In this document: positions 1-7,669 of the stretch, piece after piece
Numbering within the stretch: the stretch's first letter is position 1
Layout of the letters: every line of letters starts with the position of its first letter
Assembly: GCA_031256695.1 (NCBI GenBank)
Contig: JAIRQB010000129.1
Location: forward strand, 1-14,043
Direction of reading: 5' to 3'
Length of the DNA: 14,043 nt
Source: Elusimicrobiota bacterium
GTDB lineage: Bacteria; Elusimicrobiota; Endomicrobiia; Endomicrobiales; Endomicrobiaceae
Notes under the pieces: generated by a model
What the model was told of the DNA's origin: nothing
Seen by the model: the letters and a program-made list of their open reading frames with translations, nothing else
Databases searched by the model: none
Made by a program: the position numbers and the translations under genes

Positions 1-65
1 TTGTGCAGTTTAAAAGAAATATCTATAAGTTTTGGATTTCTTTGAAAAACTTTTTTTAAAAACAT
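1..65 (-). CDS. 5' end of an unidentified gene running off the left edge
   Basis: An ATG at the right end of this interval opens a frame of 21 full codons that is still open at the window edge; the product begins MFLKKVFQRNPKLID. It is preceded by a good Shine-Dalgarno sequence, AAAGGA at 77-72, six bases before the ATG, and by a terminator that closes the previous gene, so this is a sensible place for a gene to start. The first residues (an RNPxLI stretch followed by a short helix-like segment ending LH) remind me of the N-termini of YhfX-like fold-III PLP enzymes of the alanine racemase superfamily. That is a memory-based resemblance over about 20 residues and must be treated as weak. Nothing of a catalytic domain is visible. 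Confidence 0.55.
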   Translation of the reverse strand, partial: MFLKKVFQRNPKLIDISFKLH

Positions 66-71
66 CCTTTT

Positions 72-77
72 TCCTTT
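72..77 (-). promoter_or_regulatory. Ribosome binding site of the left-edge gene
   Basis: Read on the minus strand this is AAAGGA, six bases upstream of the ATG at 65-63. It is the main reason for believing that a gene starts here, because only 21 codons of the gene are visible. Confidence 0.55.
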
Positions 78-103
78 TGTTTAAAACTTTAATTGCGATT
101 TCA

Positions 104-109
104 ATTATA
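104..109 (-). promoter_or_regulatory. Candidate -10 element for the left-edge gene
   Basis: The minus strand reads TATAAT, a perfect -10 consensus, about 38 bases before the ATG at 65. This would give a leader of roughly 30 bases. It lies immediately after the terminator stem, inside the T-rich tract. No good -35 hexamer is found at the usual 16-18 base distance (the sequence there is GC-rich stem, around AGCGGC). In such AT-rich DNA a TATAAT can occur by chance, so this is only a candidate. Confidence 0.3.
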
Positions 110-116
110 ATAAAAG

Positions 117-147
117 CAATCCTTTTGCCGCTTCAGCAAAAGGATTG
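117..147 (-). terminator. Rho-independent terminator after pxpC
   Basis: A perfect 12-bp inverted repeat (CAATCCTTTTGC and GCAAAAGGATTG) encloses a 7-base loop. On the minus strand it lies 69 bases beyond the pxpC stop codon and is followed by CTTTTATTATAATT, a T-rich tract. On the plus strand the stem is followed only by TTTC and then A residues, so termination leftwards, for pxpC, is the better reading. It probably marks the end of the transcript carrying pxpC and perhaps der and tamB. Confidence 0.8.
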
Positions 148-215
148 TTTCAAAAAAATCGTCAAATATTGCCGACAAAGATTGCTAAAACAAAAAGCCT
201 CTTTATTTTTGATTT

Positions 216-1202
216 TTATAAATACCATCTGATATCGCCGCCGCCGCCGATTTCTTTGCTAAAAAAAGCCTCTTCTAAACTTTTAAAAAAATCGCGGTAG
301 TCTTTGAAATATTTGACAGATTCTTCGGCTGAAACGGATTTGAAATATATTGTAGAGCCTGTAGGCGCTTGGGCAAGTCTCCATAAATCGGGCGTAATTA
401 CAGAGGCTATTTTGGCATATCCGCCCGTAGTCTGCCTGTCATTCATCATAATAATAGGCAATCCTTCGCCGGGGACTTGTATAGCGCCAATTGGTATTCC
501 ATCTGAAATAATATCTGCGCCTTTGATATGCTCTATTGGTTTTCCTTCAAGCCTTATGCCCATTCTGTCGCTGACATGGCTGAGAGTATATGGAGTATTC
601 AAAAAAGATTCTATGCCTTCTTGAGTAAAATAATCGTCTTGAGGTCCCATTATCACATTCAGAGTCAAATTCCGCAAATATTTAGGGATATAGGCTTGTT
701 TTATAGCCCTCAAAGGCATATTGACGGCATTGCTGTCTTTAACTTTTAAAATATCGCCTTCTGCAAGTTGACGCCCCATAAAACCGCCGAATTTCCCCCT
801 GACATTTGTGGAACGGCTGTTCATAATAATGTCTACATCAATGCCTCCGGCAAAGGCTATATAATTTCTCATACCTTCATAGCAAAAATCCCCGACAAGT
901 CTATCGCCTCTTTGCGCTATATAACTTTCCCAAAGGACTATGGGTTTGTCATTTAGAAAAACAGCGCACTCTGCGCCTGTGACGGCAAAAACAACATCGT
1001 CGAAAAATTCTATAGTCGGGCATTTAAGAGAGCATTCTATAAGAGCGGCGCCGCTATTATTCCTTACAAGAAAATTAGCCATTCTTGCGCCGTATTCGTC
1101 CATAACGCCTGAGACGGATACGCCGTATCTCTGATAGCCGTATCTGCCTAAATCTTCAACTATTGAAAGTATGCCGGGGTCTATTATTTGAATTTCAGCC
1201 AT
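216..1202 (-). CDS. pxpC: 5-oxoprolinase subunit C family protein (biotin-dependent carboxyltransferase domain, KipA/PxpC)
   Basis: The 328-residue product spans the whole CT_A_B (AHS2) domain of the PxpC/KipA family, whose usual length is about 300-330. In PxpABC this subunit works with PxpB and PxpA in ATP-dependent cleavage of cytosolic 5-oxoproline to glutamate; the Bacillus KipA homologue counteracts the kinase inhibitor KipI. Visible family motifs are EDLGRYGYQRYGVSVSG near 16-32, the AGGIDV and SRST segment at 119-132, GPQDD at 186-190, SDRMG at 211-215, and the stretch DGIPIGAIQVPGEG to DRQTTGGY at 234-262. The start is an ATG with AAGGA six bases upstream. The protein ends in an odd four-glycine run followed by DIRWYL. 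No pxpA or pxpB lies beside it: der is upstream, and a terminator then an unidentified gene follow. The family call is firm; the exact role is inferred. Confidence 0.9.
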   Translation of the reverse strand: MAEIQIIDPGILSIVEDLGRYGYQRYGVSVSGVMDEYGARMANFLVRNNSGAALIECSLKCPTIEFFDDVVFAVTGAECAVFLNDKPIVLWESYIAQRGDRLVGDFCYEGMRNYIAFAGGIDVDIIMNSRSTNVRGKFGGFMGRQLAEGDILKVKDSNAVNMPLRAIKQAYIPKYLRNLTLNVIMGPQDDYFTQEGIESFLNTPYTLSHVSDRMGIRLEGKPIEHIKGADIISDGIPIGAIQVPGEGLPIIMMNDRQTTGGYAKIASVITPDLWRLAQAPTGSTIYFKSVSAEESVKYFKDYRDFFKSLEEAFFSKEIGGGGDIRWYL

Positions 1203-1286
1203 ACTATTTCCTTACCGCCTGTTTTTAATTTCAATTTCCGCGCGCTCTTATTTTATCCGCCTAAATATCAACTTTTGCGCTCCGCG

Positions 1287-2585
1287 CTATCTTTTAAATT
1301 TTAAAACGATAGGCGTTCCTTTAAATCCAAAATGCGCCCTTAAAACATTCTCCAAATATCTCTTATATGAAAAATGAACTAAATCCAAATCATTGACTTC
1401 AAACATAAAAATAGGCGGTCTAATTGATATTTGAGAGATGTTTTTTATTTTCAATCTCTTGCCTTTCCTTATGAGCGGCTTTTTATAAACGGCGGCATTT
1501 ATAGTTTCTTTTAATTGTTCGGGCAGGATTTGTTTTGAATACTCTTTATAGACAATGACGGCAGTTTCAAAAACTCTATCTATCCTTTGACCCGTCTTTG
1601 CCGATATGAAAATTATATCAGCCCAAGGGATAAACTTTAATTTAAGTCTTATCTGAGAAATCCAGAATTTAGCCGCCTCCTCTTTGTTCTCTTCTATTAA
1701 ATCCCATTTGTTTACCGCTATTATAACAGCCTTTTGCTTTTCCCCAATGAGACCCGCTATTTTACACTCAGTCTCTCCTATTTCACAGCCTGCATCCATT
1801 ATCAAAACTGTTATATCGCTGTCTTCTATGGCTCTGCTTGCAGACAGAGTTGAGAGATATTCCATATCGTCTTTTCTTTTATTTCCCCTGTGAAGACCCG
1901 CCGTGTCTGTCAAAATATACCGCCGTCCATTTACAAATGCCGCAACAGACAGAGAATCGCGCGTTGTCCCCGCTTTGTCGTGGACTATGCTTCTTTCCTC
2001 TTTTACGGCGGCATTCATAAAAGAAGATTTGCCGACATTGGGCTTTCCTGCCAAGGCAATTTTTATGCTTTCTTCTCTTTTTATTTTTTCAGTATGAGGC
2101 AGAACGGATACAATTTTATCAAGCAATTCGCTAATTCCCCGCCCGTGTATTGAAGAGACAAAAAACAAATCTTGAAAACCCAATTTGTAAAACTCAAAAC
2201 CTGCGCTCTCTTCACTAGGGTCATCTGCCTTATTTACTACAAGGATTGTCTTTTTTTGAATCTTTCTTAAAACTTCCGCGATTTTAATGTCTAAACCGTT
2301 AATTCCTGTTTTTAAATCTACTGTAAATAAAATTAAAGAGGCTTTATCTATTGATATTTCTAATTGATGAGCCATAGCGCTTGAAAAAACGCTTTCCTCA
2401 AAAGCCCAGCCTGCGGCATCTGCAATAATAAAACGACTGTCTTTCCAAAAGACTTCATATTCATTTCTGTCTCTTGTGACCCCTGGCAAACTGTGAACTA
2501 TGGCTTTTTTTCGCCCGGCAAATCTATTGAAAAGCGCCGATTTTCCGACATTGGAGCGCCCTACTATTGCGACTATTGGGAGCAT
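1287..2585 (-). CDS. der: Ribosome-associated double GTPase Der (EngA)
   Basis: Der is an essential GTPase with two G domains in tandem that assists maturation of the 50S ribosomal subunit in the cytoplasm. At 432 residues the protein has the normal length. G domain 1 shows a P-loop GRSNVGKS at 9-16, the switch segment around PGVTRD at 34-39, DAAG at 56-59 and NKAD at 118-121. G domain 2 shows GKPNVGKS at 180-187, GTTRD at 206-210, DTAG at 227-230, NKWD at 292-295 and SAK at 328-330. The last hundred residues form the KH-like domain and end in the typical FGFKGTPI stretch. The first G3 motif is DAAG, where DTGG or DTAG is common; the DxxG core is kept. The ATG start has AGAGG a few bases upstream. 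The gene follows tamB after 129 bases and precedes pxpC by 84 bases on the same strand. Confidence 0.97.
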   Translation of the reverse strand: MLPIVAIVGRSNVGKSALFNRFAGRKKAIVHSLPGVTRDRNEYEVFWKDSRFIIADAAGWAFEESVFSSAMAHQLEISIDKASLILFTVDLKTGINGLDIKIAEVLRKIQKKTILVVNKADDPSEESAGFEFYKLGFQDLFFVSSIHGRGISELLDKIVSVLPHTEKIKREESIKIALAGKPNVGKSSFMNAAVKEERSIVHDKAGTTRDSLSVAAFVNGRRYILTDTAGLHRGNKRKDDMEYLSTLSASRAIEDSDITVLIMDAGCEIGETECKIAGLIGEKQKAVIIAVNKWDLIEENKEEAAKFWISQIRLKLKFIPWADIIFISAKTGQRIDRVFETAVIVYKEYSKQILPEQLKETINAAVYKKPLIRKGKRLKIKNISQISIRPPIFMFEVNDLDLVHFSYKRYLENVLRAHFGFKGTPIVLKFKR

Positions 2586-2608
2586 TTTTGCCTCTTATTC
2601 CATCTCTT

Positions 2609-2636
2609 ATTCTTTCCGCTTAAAAGAATGCGGAAA
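2609..2636. other. Overlapping alternative hairpins in the tamB-der spacer
   Basis: Two inverted repeats share bases and cannot fold together. ATTCTTT at 2609-2615 can pair with AAAGAAT at 2623-2629 (7-base loop), while TTTCCGC at 2613-2619 can pair with GCGGAAA at 2630-2636 (10-base loop). On the minus strand, in which tamB and der are transcribed, neither stem is followed by a T tract, so this does not look like an ordinary terminator. It lies about 25-50 bases ahead of the der start codon. A role in der expression is possible but not shown. Confidence 0.35.
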
Positions 2637-2714
2637 ATATATATTTTTTATTTTGACCGCTTAAAATCTATGTTTTGAAAGCATTGAGGGGACATATTCT
2701 TTAAAGTTTCTTTC

Positions 2715-5700
2715 TCAATTACCGCCGTCGCCTGACTTATTTTGTCTATCGGCAGGAGCGCCGCCGAATCTTATTGTGTTTTGTATCATTATTTTTCTGT
2801 CAGCCTGTTGAGAAGGGTCGTCTGGTTCTAATTCATAACTTCCCATAATTGACAAATTATTTGTAAGCCTATAAGTCATTTCAAAACCGTGTTTTAGCGC
2901 CAACTGATTATTGAGTTGGTCAAAAAACAGAGAATACCCCATAACAAGTTGATTGGTTATATTTTTCTCTATTGAATACTTTGTGCCGTATAAAAAATTC
3001 ACTAAAGAATTTTGTTCTCCGCTTCCTGCGGCGTTTACAGGGTCTGATGGAGCAACGCTTTCTCCGCTTCCGTCTGGGCTTGCTGAATTTGCGCTGTTTG
3101 CGTCAATTTTTGCCAAAGCGCTGTATGAAACTTTCAAATTGTCCGCAATGCCCGTTCTCCTTAAAAAAGTCCGAGCGATAGGAACTACAAGATTTGAATT
3201 TATAAGGCGGATTGCCTGCTGTCTTACTTCAAAATCCGTCAGCAAAACTCCTTTTTCTTTGTTCGTATTGTCTTGTTCCTCTGTTTTCGGGTCTGTTTTG
3301 CCTTCAAAGTCTAAACCCAAAACTTTTGCTATTACGGATTCAGAATTCATAGAAGGATTTTCTCTTGATGAAAATGCAAAATTCAAATTATCTATCGGGG
3401 AACGGGATACAATGAGTTTTACTAAATCTGAATTATTTGTATCCGCTGAATATACCGCAGTCTCCGCTTCGCATTGCACATATATATTGTCTTCAAGAAT
3501 TTCTATCTGCCCGTTTAAAATATCAAAGACTTTTCCTAAAAACCGTATTTCTCCTTTTTGGGTGTTTACTATCCCCTGCGCTTTAAGTTCCGGATAGACG
3601 CCCGATATATTTACTTTTCCATTGGCTAAAACGGTTAAACTGGCGTTTTCATAAACAGTGCTTTTAGAACTTAAGAAATCTATATTGAATTCCGTTCCCT
3701 GCGGGATAAAAGAAATATTGCCGCTCCCTTCGGGCGGCGGGAAATTAAACCGAGCATTTTCCAAAATAATTTGTCCTGAAATTTTTGGGGCAGACGCCGA
3801 ACCTTTTATATAAATATCAAAAGAAGGCTCTCCCTTTGATATGTCTTTCCAAATAATGTCAGACAAGATATTGTTAGGTATAGGCAAGTCTGGAATTTCT
3901 AATGGAATTCCCGCGCCCTTGCTCTGAGTGAACAATCTTATATCCATTTCCTCAATGTCAAAGAAATTCATTTTCAAGCCGCCTTCAGCAAGAAAAAAAG
4001 AGCCGTTTTTAGCCGTTGCCGTCCATTTTTTTATTTTAACGGCGCTGTCTTCAACGGCAATCTCTATGTCTATATTCTTCATCCGTCCCAAATAGGATTT
4101 AAAATCAAGAGTCCCGTCGCTTATAATCAAGTTTCCATTGTTTTTTAGATTTTTCAGCGTTCCATTTATATTCCCGCTAAATGACATCTGCCCGGCAGAC
4201 GGTCTTATAAAACTATCTGTGAGATATTTAAAAACCGAAAGTTTTGAATTCGCAAAATCGTATCTTATATTTATATTTCTGTTTTCCATTTCGCTTCTTA
4301 AAGAGTTGTCAAGCCAGAGCGGAAATTCGCCTACAATTGACAAATCTATCTCGCCTTTTTTGGAAAGTTTACCCTCTATTATTTTTGCTTCATTGTTTTC
4401 AACGGCGAGCCTGATATTTGCGCTGTCAAACGGAATATCCATAACAGAACCGTTTATTGCCGTCAAAGACGCCGATATTGACGGATTTTTAAATGCGCCG
4501 CCGCCGTTAAAATGCAAATTGGCGCTTCCTGCGATGCCTATCGGCAAATCCGCAAAATTGCCGGCAACTTCTAAATCAAGATTTGAACTGTCCAGATTTA
4601 AACTGAAATCATTTTTGCCGAAATATCCGCTTCCTGAAAGATAAGAAGCGCCTGAGGCAAAAGTAAAACTCTTAATATCTACTGTATCTCCAAAGCGCAA
4701 AACCGCAGATATTGCAGAAGGGGCATTCCCCAAATTTCTTGGGTTTGCAGTTTTGATTATAAAATCGCCGTTTTCAAAACTATATGAGCCACTTAATTTA
4801 TTGATTTTTCCCTTATTTATCCAAAAATCGCTTAGAACAAAATCCCCGCTGTATGCAGTCGCCGTTTTGCTCTTGCTTGCGCGCCCGCTTAAAGAAATTG
4901 TTCCAAACAAATTGGCTGGTCCCAAAACCGCATTTATCAAAGACAATTCCGCAGAAAAAGTTCCTTTTTTCAAATCAATCCAAGCGTTTTGTATTTTCAA
5001 TTCAGAATCAGCGGACTTTATTGAAGAATCGTCTATGGAGACCATATTGTTTGATATTTTTATATTAGAAGACATTTTGTCCGCGCGGAAGTTTTTAATC
5101 TCAAAATTTGAACCGCTTAAAAGCAATTCAACGCGGATGCCGGCATCTCCGCTTAAAATAATCCCATTGCCTGCAAAAACCGCATTTTGAAAAGGCATAA
5201 CTGTTTTGAATAATTTTTCAACAAGTCCAATGCCTGCATTTTCAAAAGAAAACTCTATAAAATTGTTTCTTGAATATTTGCCTTTTGCCGCAATTTTAGC
5301 GCCGCTTGCAGACATTGAAAATTTATTTAAGGAAAGTTCCCCGTCTGAGTATAAAAAAGAGCCGTCTGCGGTAAATGGAATTTGTCTAAAACCCGCTTTT
5401 TTTAAAGAAAAGGAAGTTCTAAAAGAGGGATTTGCCGCTCTCCCTTTTATGTCAATTTCCGCATTTAAAGCGCCTGCCGACAGTTCCGGATAGATGCCGG
5501 CAATATTCGTGTTTTTTAATTGAATGCCTCCGTCCAAATCCCCGCTTGAAAGAATATATTTAAAATATCCGTCAAGACCGTTTGAAGACTCAATGTCCTC
5601 CATCTCAAAACTCTTATTTGAAATTTTTAAATCCGCGGCAAGAGAAGGAAATGAGACATTGTTGATTTTTATAAGAGCGTTCTTTATACCGCCCGACACA

Positions 5701-7499
5701 GCGCCGCCGGATTCCAACTTTCCGCTGAAATTTACAAGAGCCGACATTTTAACGCCTTTGATTTTAAAATCGTTGAGAATAAAACTAAAAGAAGACTTTT
5801 GATTTTTATCCGCCCAATGCAGAAAAGCGCTTATATCTGCCGTCTTTGCGCCTTTCTTGTCTATTATAGAGAGAGATTTAATCTCTATTTTTTCAGAATT
5901 GAGAGAGCCGGCGCTCGAGAATTCCTTAAAAGCGTTTTCATAATAAAAGATGCCGTTTTCAGCCTTGATGTTAAAGTCCAAACTTTCTCCTCTGCGATAA
6001 GATATTTGTCCTTCAGAAATTCCGCTGAAACTATTCTTGCCGTATTTTAAAATGCGGGCTAAATGAGATATGTCTATATTTGAAAATTTAAAATCCGCTG
6101 AAATCAGTTGATAGAGTTTTATAGAAGCGTTTATGGAAAAGTAATTTAAGTTGTCATAAAAATTAAACAGAAAAACTTTCTCTTCTAAAGGCGAGAGGCT
6201 TCCTTCTATATTCATCTTTTGTATTTTAGAAGTCTTAAAATTTTCTATATGCCAAACTATATTGCCGGCATTGTCTTTAATTGTCCCAAAAATAGACAGC
6301 GTCCCGCCGGCATTGTCTCTATAAAATGGATTTACGGGGAGGTCTGATATTTTGGCATTAGAAATATCTGCTCTCATTATTTTTTCTTTTTTATTCAAAT
6401 AAAAATAACCCGATGGTTTTCCTCTTATATAGAGTTTTAAATCAAAAATGTCTGCATTTTCGCCTAAAAGATTTAAACGGATTTCGCTTGATTTGCCGTT
6501 TTTGACGACGATTTTTTTATTTTCTTCCGCATCTTTAAAAATATCAAAATCAAGTTTCCCAAATTCTGCCCCGTATAGAGAAAAACTATCCGTTTTCGCG
6601 TTAAAATGCCAAGTCTCATTTTTATACGAGCCGGCAAATTTTATGTCTGAATTTAGATTCTCATTTATTTTTGAGCCTTTTAGAGAGCCGTTCAAATAAA
6701 ATTCCTTAAAATCTTTTGAAGCGGCAGTCAAATTCAGAAAATCCCCCGTTAAATTCAAAAGCAAATCTCCGCCCCCGCTTGATATATTCCCCGACGTCTT
6801 TAAAATTTGAAAATCATTATAGACTAAACTCTCTATGCGTATGGCTTTGCTAAAAGAGAGAGTTTTTTTATTTATGCGCCCCGATAGAGAAATATAGGCT
6901 TTTAAATCTTCATTTGAGGAAAGTAAAAGTTGAGATTTTAAGAGATTGCCGCCGGCAGGCTCCAACTGATACGATGCGTTGAAAATGCGGCTGTATAATT
7001 TGATATTTGAGGAAAATGCCGCTTTTTGCGGAGCAAGAGAAAGTTCTGAATTTGAAAGCGACAAAAAGGGAATGTCCTTAAAGGATATGTTTTCTGCATA
7101 AATGTTTAGCGCATTCTCTAAAAAAACTTCTTCTAAAATATTTTTCAGCAATTTCTCAACCGAAGAATTCGGGTCAAAGGATATTTCTATATCTGAAACT
7201 TTTATCTCTTGGATATATTCAAGAGGAGTTTTAGGCTTTGTGAAAAACTTTAAAATGTTTAGGCGGACAAAAATATTTTGCGCGGACATTCTGTTTTCTA
7301 AAGAAAGCGTTTTTATGGATATGCCGAATTTGAAAGGCTGTATCTTTATATTTTCTGCGCTTATTTTAGAACCGTCTATATTTATTTTTGATATTTGATT
7401 ATGCAAAACCGAAGAAAGAATTGCATTTGCGGCAAAATAGATTATAAATAGAGCCGCAAAAACAGCGGCTATGATTTTGATTTTTTTATTTGATGTCAA
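2715..7499 (-). CDS. tamB: TamB-like AsmA-superfamily envelope protein (translocation/assembly module TamB, DUF490)
   Basis: TamB proteins are long periplasm-spanning beta-rich proteins anchored in the inner membrane; they take part in outer-membrane protein assembly and are thought to carry phospholipids to the outer membrane. Residues about 8-27 form a hydrophobic segment after a lysine-rich start, fitting an uncleaved signal anchor. The rest is made of repetitive short beta-strand-like stretches rich in Ser, Asn, Ile, Phe and Gly, with many 'I..G' and 'SG.I' turns. The last 350 or so residues look like the conserved TamB domain, ending in amphipathic strands and IRF at 1576-1578. The protein is larger than E. 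coli TamB (1594 against roughly 1260 residues). A Ser/Asn/Gly/Pro-rich linker at about 1464-1498 splits the C-terminal part. The start is TTG with AGGAC six bases upstream; an in-frame TAA lies nine codons further up and no ATG or GTG falls between. No tamA/bamA neighbour is visible. Confidence 0.88.
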   Translation of the reverse strand: MTSNKKIKIIAAVFAALFIIYFAANAILSSVLHNQISKINIDGSKISAENIKIQPFKFGISIKTLSLENRMSAQNIFVRLNILKFFTKPKTPLEYIQEIKVSDIEISFDPNSSVEKLLKNILEEVFLENALNIYAENISFKDIPFLSLSNSELSLAPQKAAFSSNIKLYSRIFNASYQLEPAGGNLLKSQLLLSSNEDLKAYISLSGRINKKTLSFSKAIRIESLVYNDFQILKTSGNISSGGGDLLLNLTGDFLNLTAASKDFKEFYLNGSLKGSKINENLNSDIKFAGSYKNETWHFNAKTDSFSLYGAEFGKLDFDIFKDAEENKKIVVKNGKSSEIRLNLLGENADIFDLKLYIRGKPSGYFYLNKKEKIMRADISNAKISDLPVNPFYRDNAGGTLSIFGTIKDNAGNIVWHIENFKTSKIQKMNIEGSLSPLEEKVFLFNFYDNLNYFSINASIKLYQLISADFKFSNIDISHLARILKYGKNSFSGISEGQISYRRGESLDFNIKAENGIFYYENAFKEFSSAGSLNSEKIEIKSLSIIDKKGAKTADISAFLHWADKNQKSSFSFILNDFKIKGVKMSALVNFSGKLESGGAVSGGIKNALIKINNVSFPSLAADLKISNKSFEMEDIESSNGLDGYFKYILSSGDLDGGIQLKNTNIAGIYPELSAGALNAEIDIKGRAANPSFRTSFSLKKAGFRQIPFTADGSFLYSDGELSLNKFSMSASGAKIAAKGKYSRNNFIEFSFENAGIGLVEKLFKTVMPFQNAVFAGNGIILSGDAGIRVELLLSGSNFEIKNFRADKMSSNIKISNNMVSIDDSSIKSADSELKIQNAWIDLKKGTFSAELSLINAVLGPANLFGTISLSGRASKSKTATAYSGDFVLSDFWINKGKINKLSGSYSFENGDFIIKTANPRNLGNAPSAISAVLRFGDTVDIKSFTFASGASYLSGSGYFGKNDFSLNLDSSNLDLEVAGNFADLPIGIAGSANLHFNGGGAFKNPSISASLTAINGSVMDIPFDSANIRLAVENNEAKIIEGKLSKKGEIDLSIVGEFPLWLDNSLRSEMENRNINIRYDFANSKLSVFKYLTDSFIRPSAGQMSFSGNINGTLKNLKNNGNLIISDGTLDFKSYLGRMKNIDIEIAVEDSAVKIKKWTATAKNGSFFLAEGGLKMNFFDIEEMDIRLFTQSKGAGIPLEIPDLPIPNNILSDIIWKDISKGEPSFDIYIKGSASAPKISGQIILENARFNFPPPEGSGNISFIPQGTEFNIDFLSSKSTVYENASLTVLANGKVNISGVYPELKAQGIVNTQKGEIRFLGKVFDILNGQIEILEDNIYVQCEAETAVYSADTNNSDLVKLIVSRSPIDNLNFAFSSRENPSMNSESVIAKVLGLDFEGKTDPKTEEQDNTNKEKGVLLTDFEVRQQAIRLINSNLVVPIARTFLRRTGIADNLKVSYSALAKIDANSANSASPDGSGESVAPSDPVNAAGSGEQNSLVNFLYGTKYSIEKNITNQLVMGYSLFFDQLNNQLALKHGFEMTYRLTNNLSIMGSYELEPDDPSQQADRKIMIQNTIRFGGAPADRQNKSGDGGN

Positions 7500-7505
7500 T
7501 TTTTT

Positions 7506-7510
7506 GTCCT
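7506..7510 (-). promoter_or_regulatory. Ribosome binding site supporting the TTG start of tamB
   Basis: The minus strand reads AGGAC, six bases before the TTG at 7499-7497. Together with the in-frame stop at 7529-7527 and the lack of an ATG before the membrane anchor, it decides the start in favour of TTG. Confidence 0.55.
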
Positions 7511-7548
7511 GATAAAAAATAAGAACTTAAAAAGTTATTTGAGTAATT

Positions 7549-7636
7549 TGTCGGCGCAGCCGACACCAAGAAGTAAAGTCGGCAGCCGACACCAAGAAGT
7601 AAAGTCGGCAGCCGACACCAAAAAGTAAAGTCGGCA
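7549..7636. repeat. Three 26-bp tandem units with hairpin potential in the ilvE-tamB spacer
   Basis: Three head-to-tail copies occupy 7559-7584, 7585-7610 and 7611-7636. The first two are identical and the third differs by one base (G to A at 7622). Each unit starts with GCCGAC and carries GTCGGC near its end, giving a 6-bp stem with a 13-base AT-rich loop. Adjacent units also form GTCGGC-A-GCCGAC, so two folding registers compete. A lead-in copy of the arm at 7549-7555 pairs with 7559-7565 as TGTCGGC-GCA-GCCGACA. The array is framed by GTTATTTG at 7534-7541 and CAAATAAC at 7645-7652. It is far richer in GC than its surroundings. No T tract follows the stems on the minus strand, so it is not a simple terminator; it may be a REP-like genomic repeat. 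Confidence 0.85.
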
Positions 7637-7669
7637 ATGCGCCGCAAATAACCCATAACTGTTTTGATT

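Noticed and set aside
32..232. Plus-strand open frame of 66 codons at the left edge
   Set aside because: It runs through the terminator hairpin and over the 3' end of pxpC, has no convincing ribosome site, and is a Lys/Phe/Ile-rich product typical of AT-rich non-coding DNA.
1277..1287. GCGC-TCC-GCGC hairpin at the der stop codon as a terminator
   Set aside because: The stem is only four base pairs with a three-base loop and there is no T tract after it on the minus strand.
2953..3597. Plus-strand open frame of 214 codons opposite tamB, and several shorter ones
   Set aside because: tamB on the minus strand has clear family features throughout. The antisense frames arise from its codon composition and show no domain or ribosome site.
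7559..7636. CRISPR-like repeat array
   Set aside because: The units are contiguous with no unique spacers between them, there are only three, and no cas gene is near.
7486..7656. Minus-strand reading frame of 56 codons from an ATG at 7656 through the 26-bp repeats and past the tamB start
   Set aside because: It has no Shine-Dalgarno, the 26-bp unit is not a multiple of three so each copy is read in a different frame, and the product has no recognisable composition. The hairpin structure explains the sequence better.
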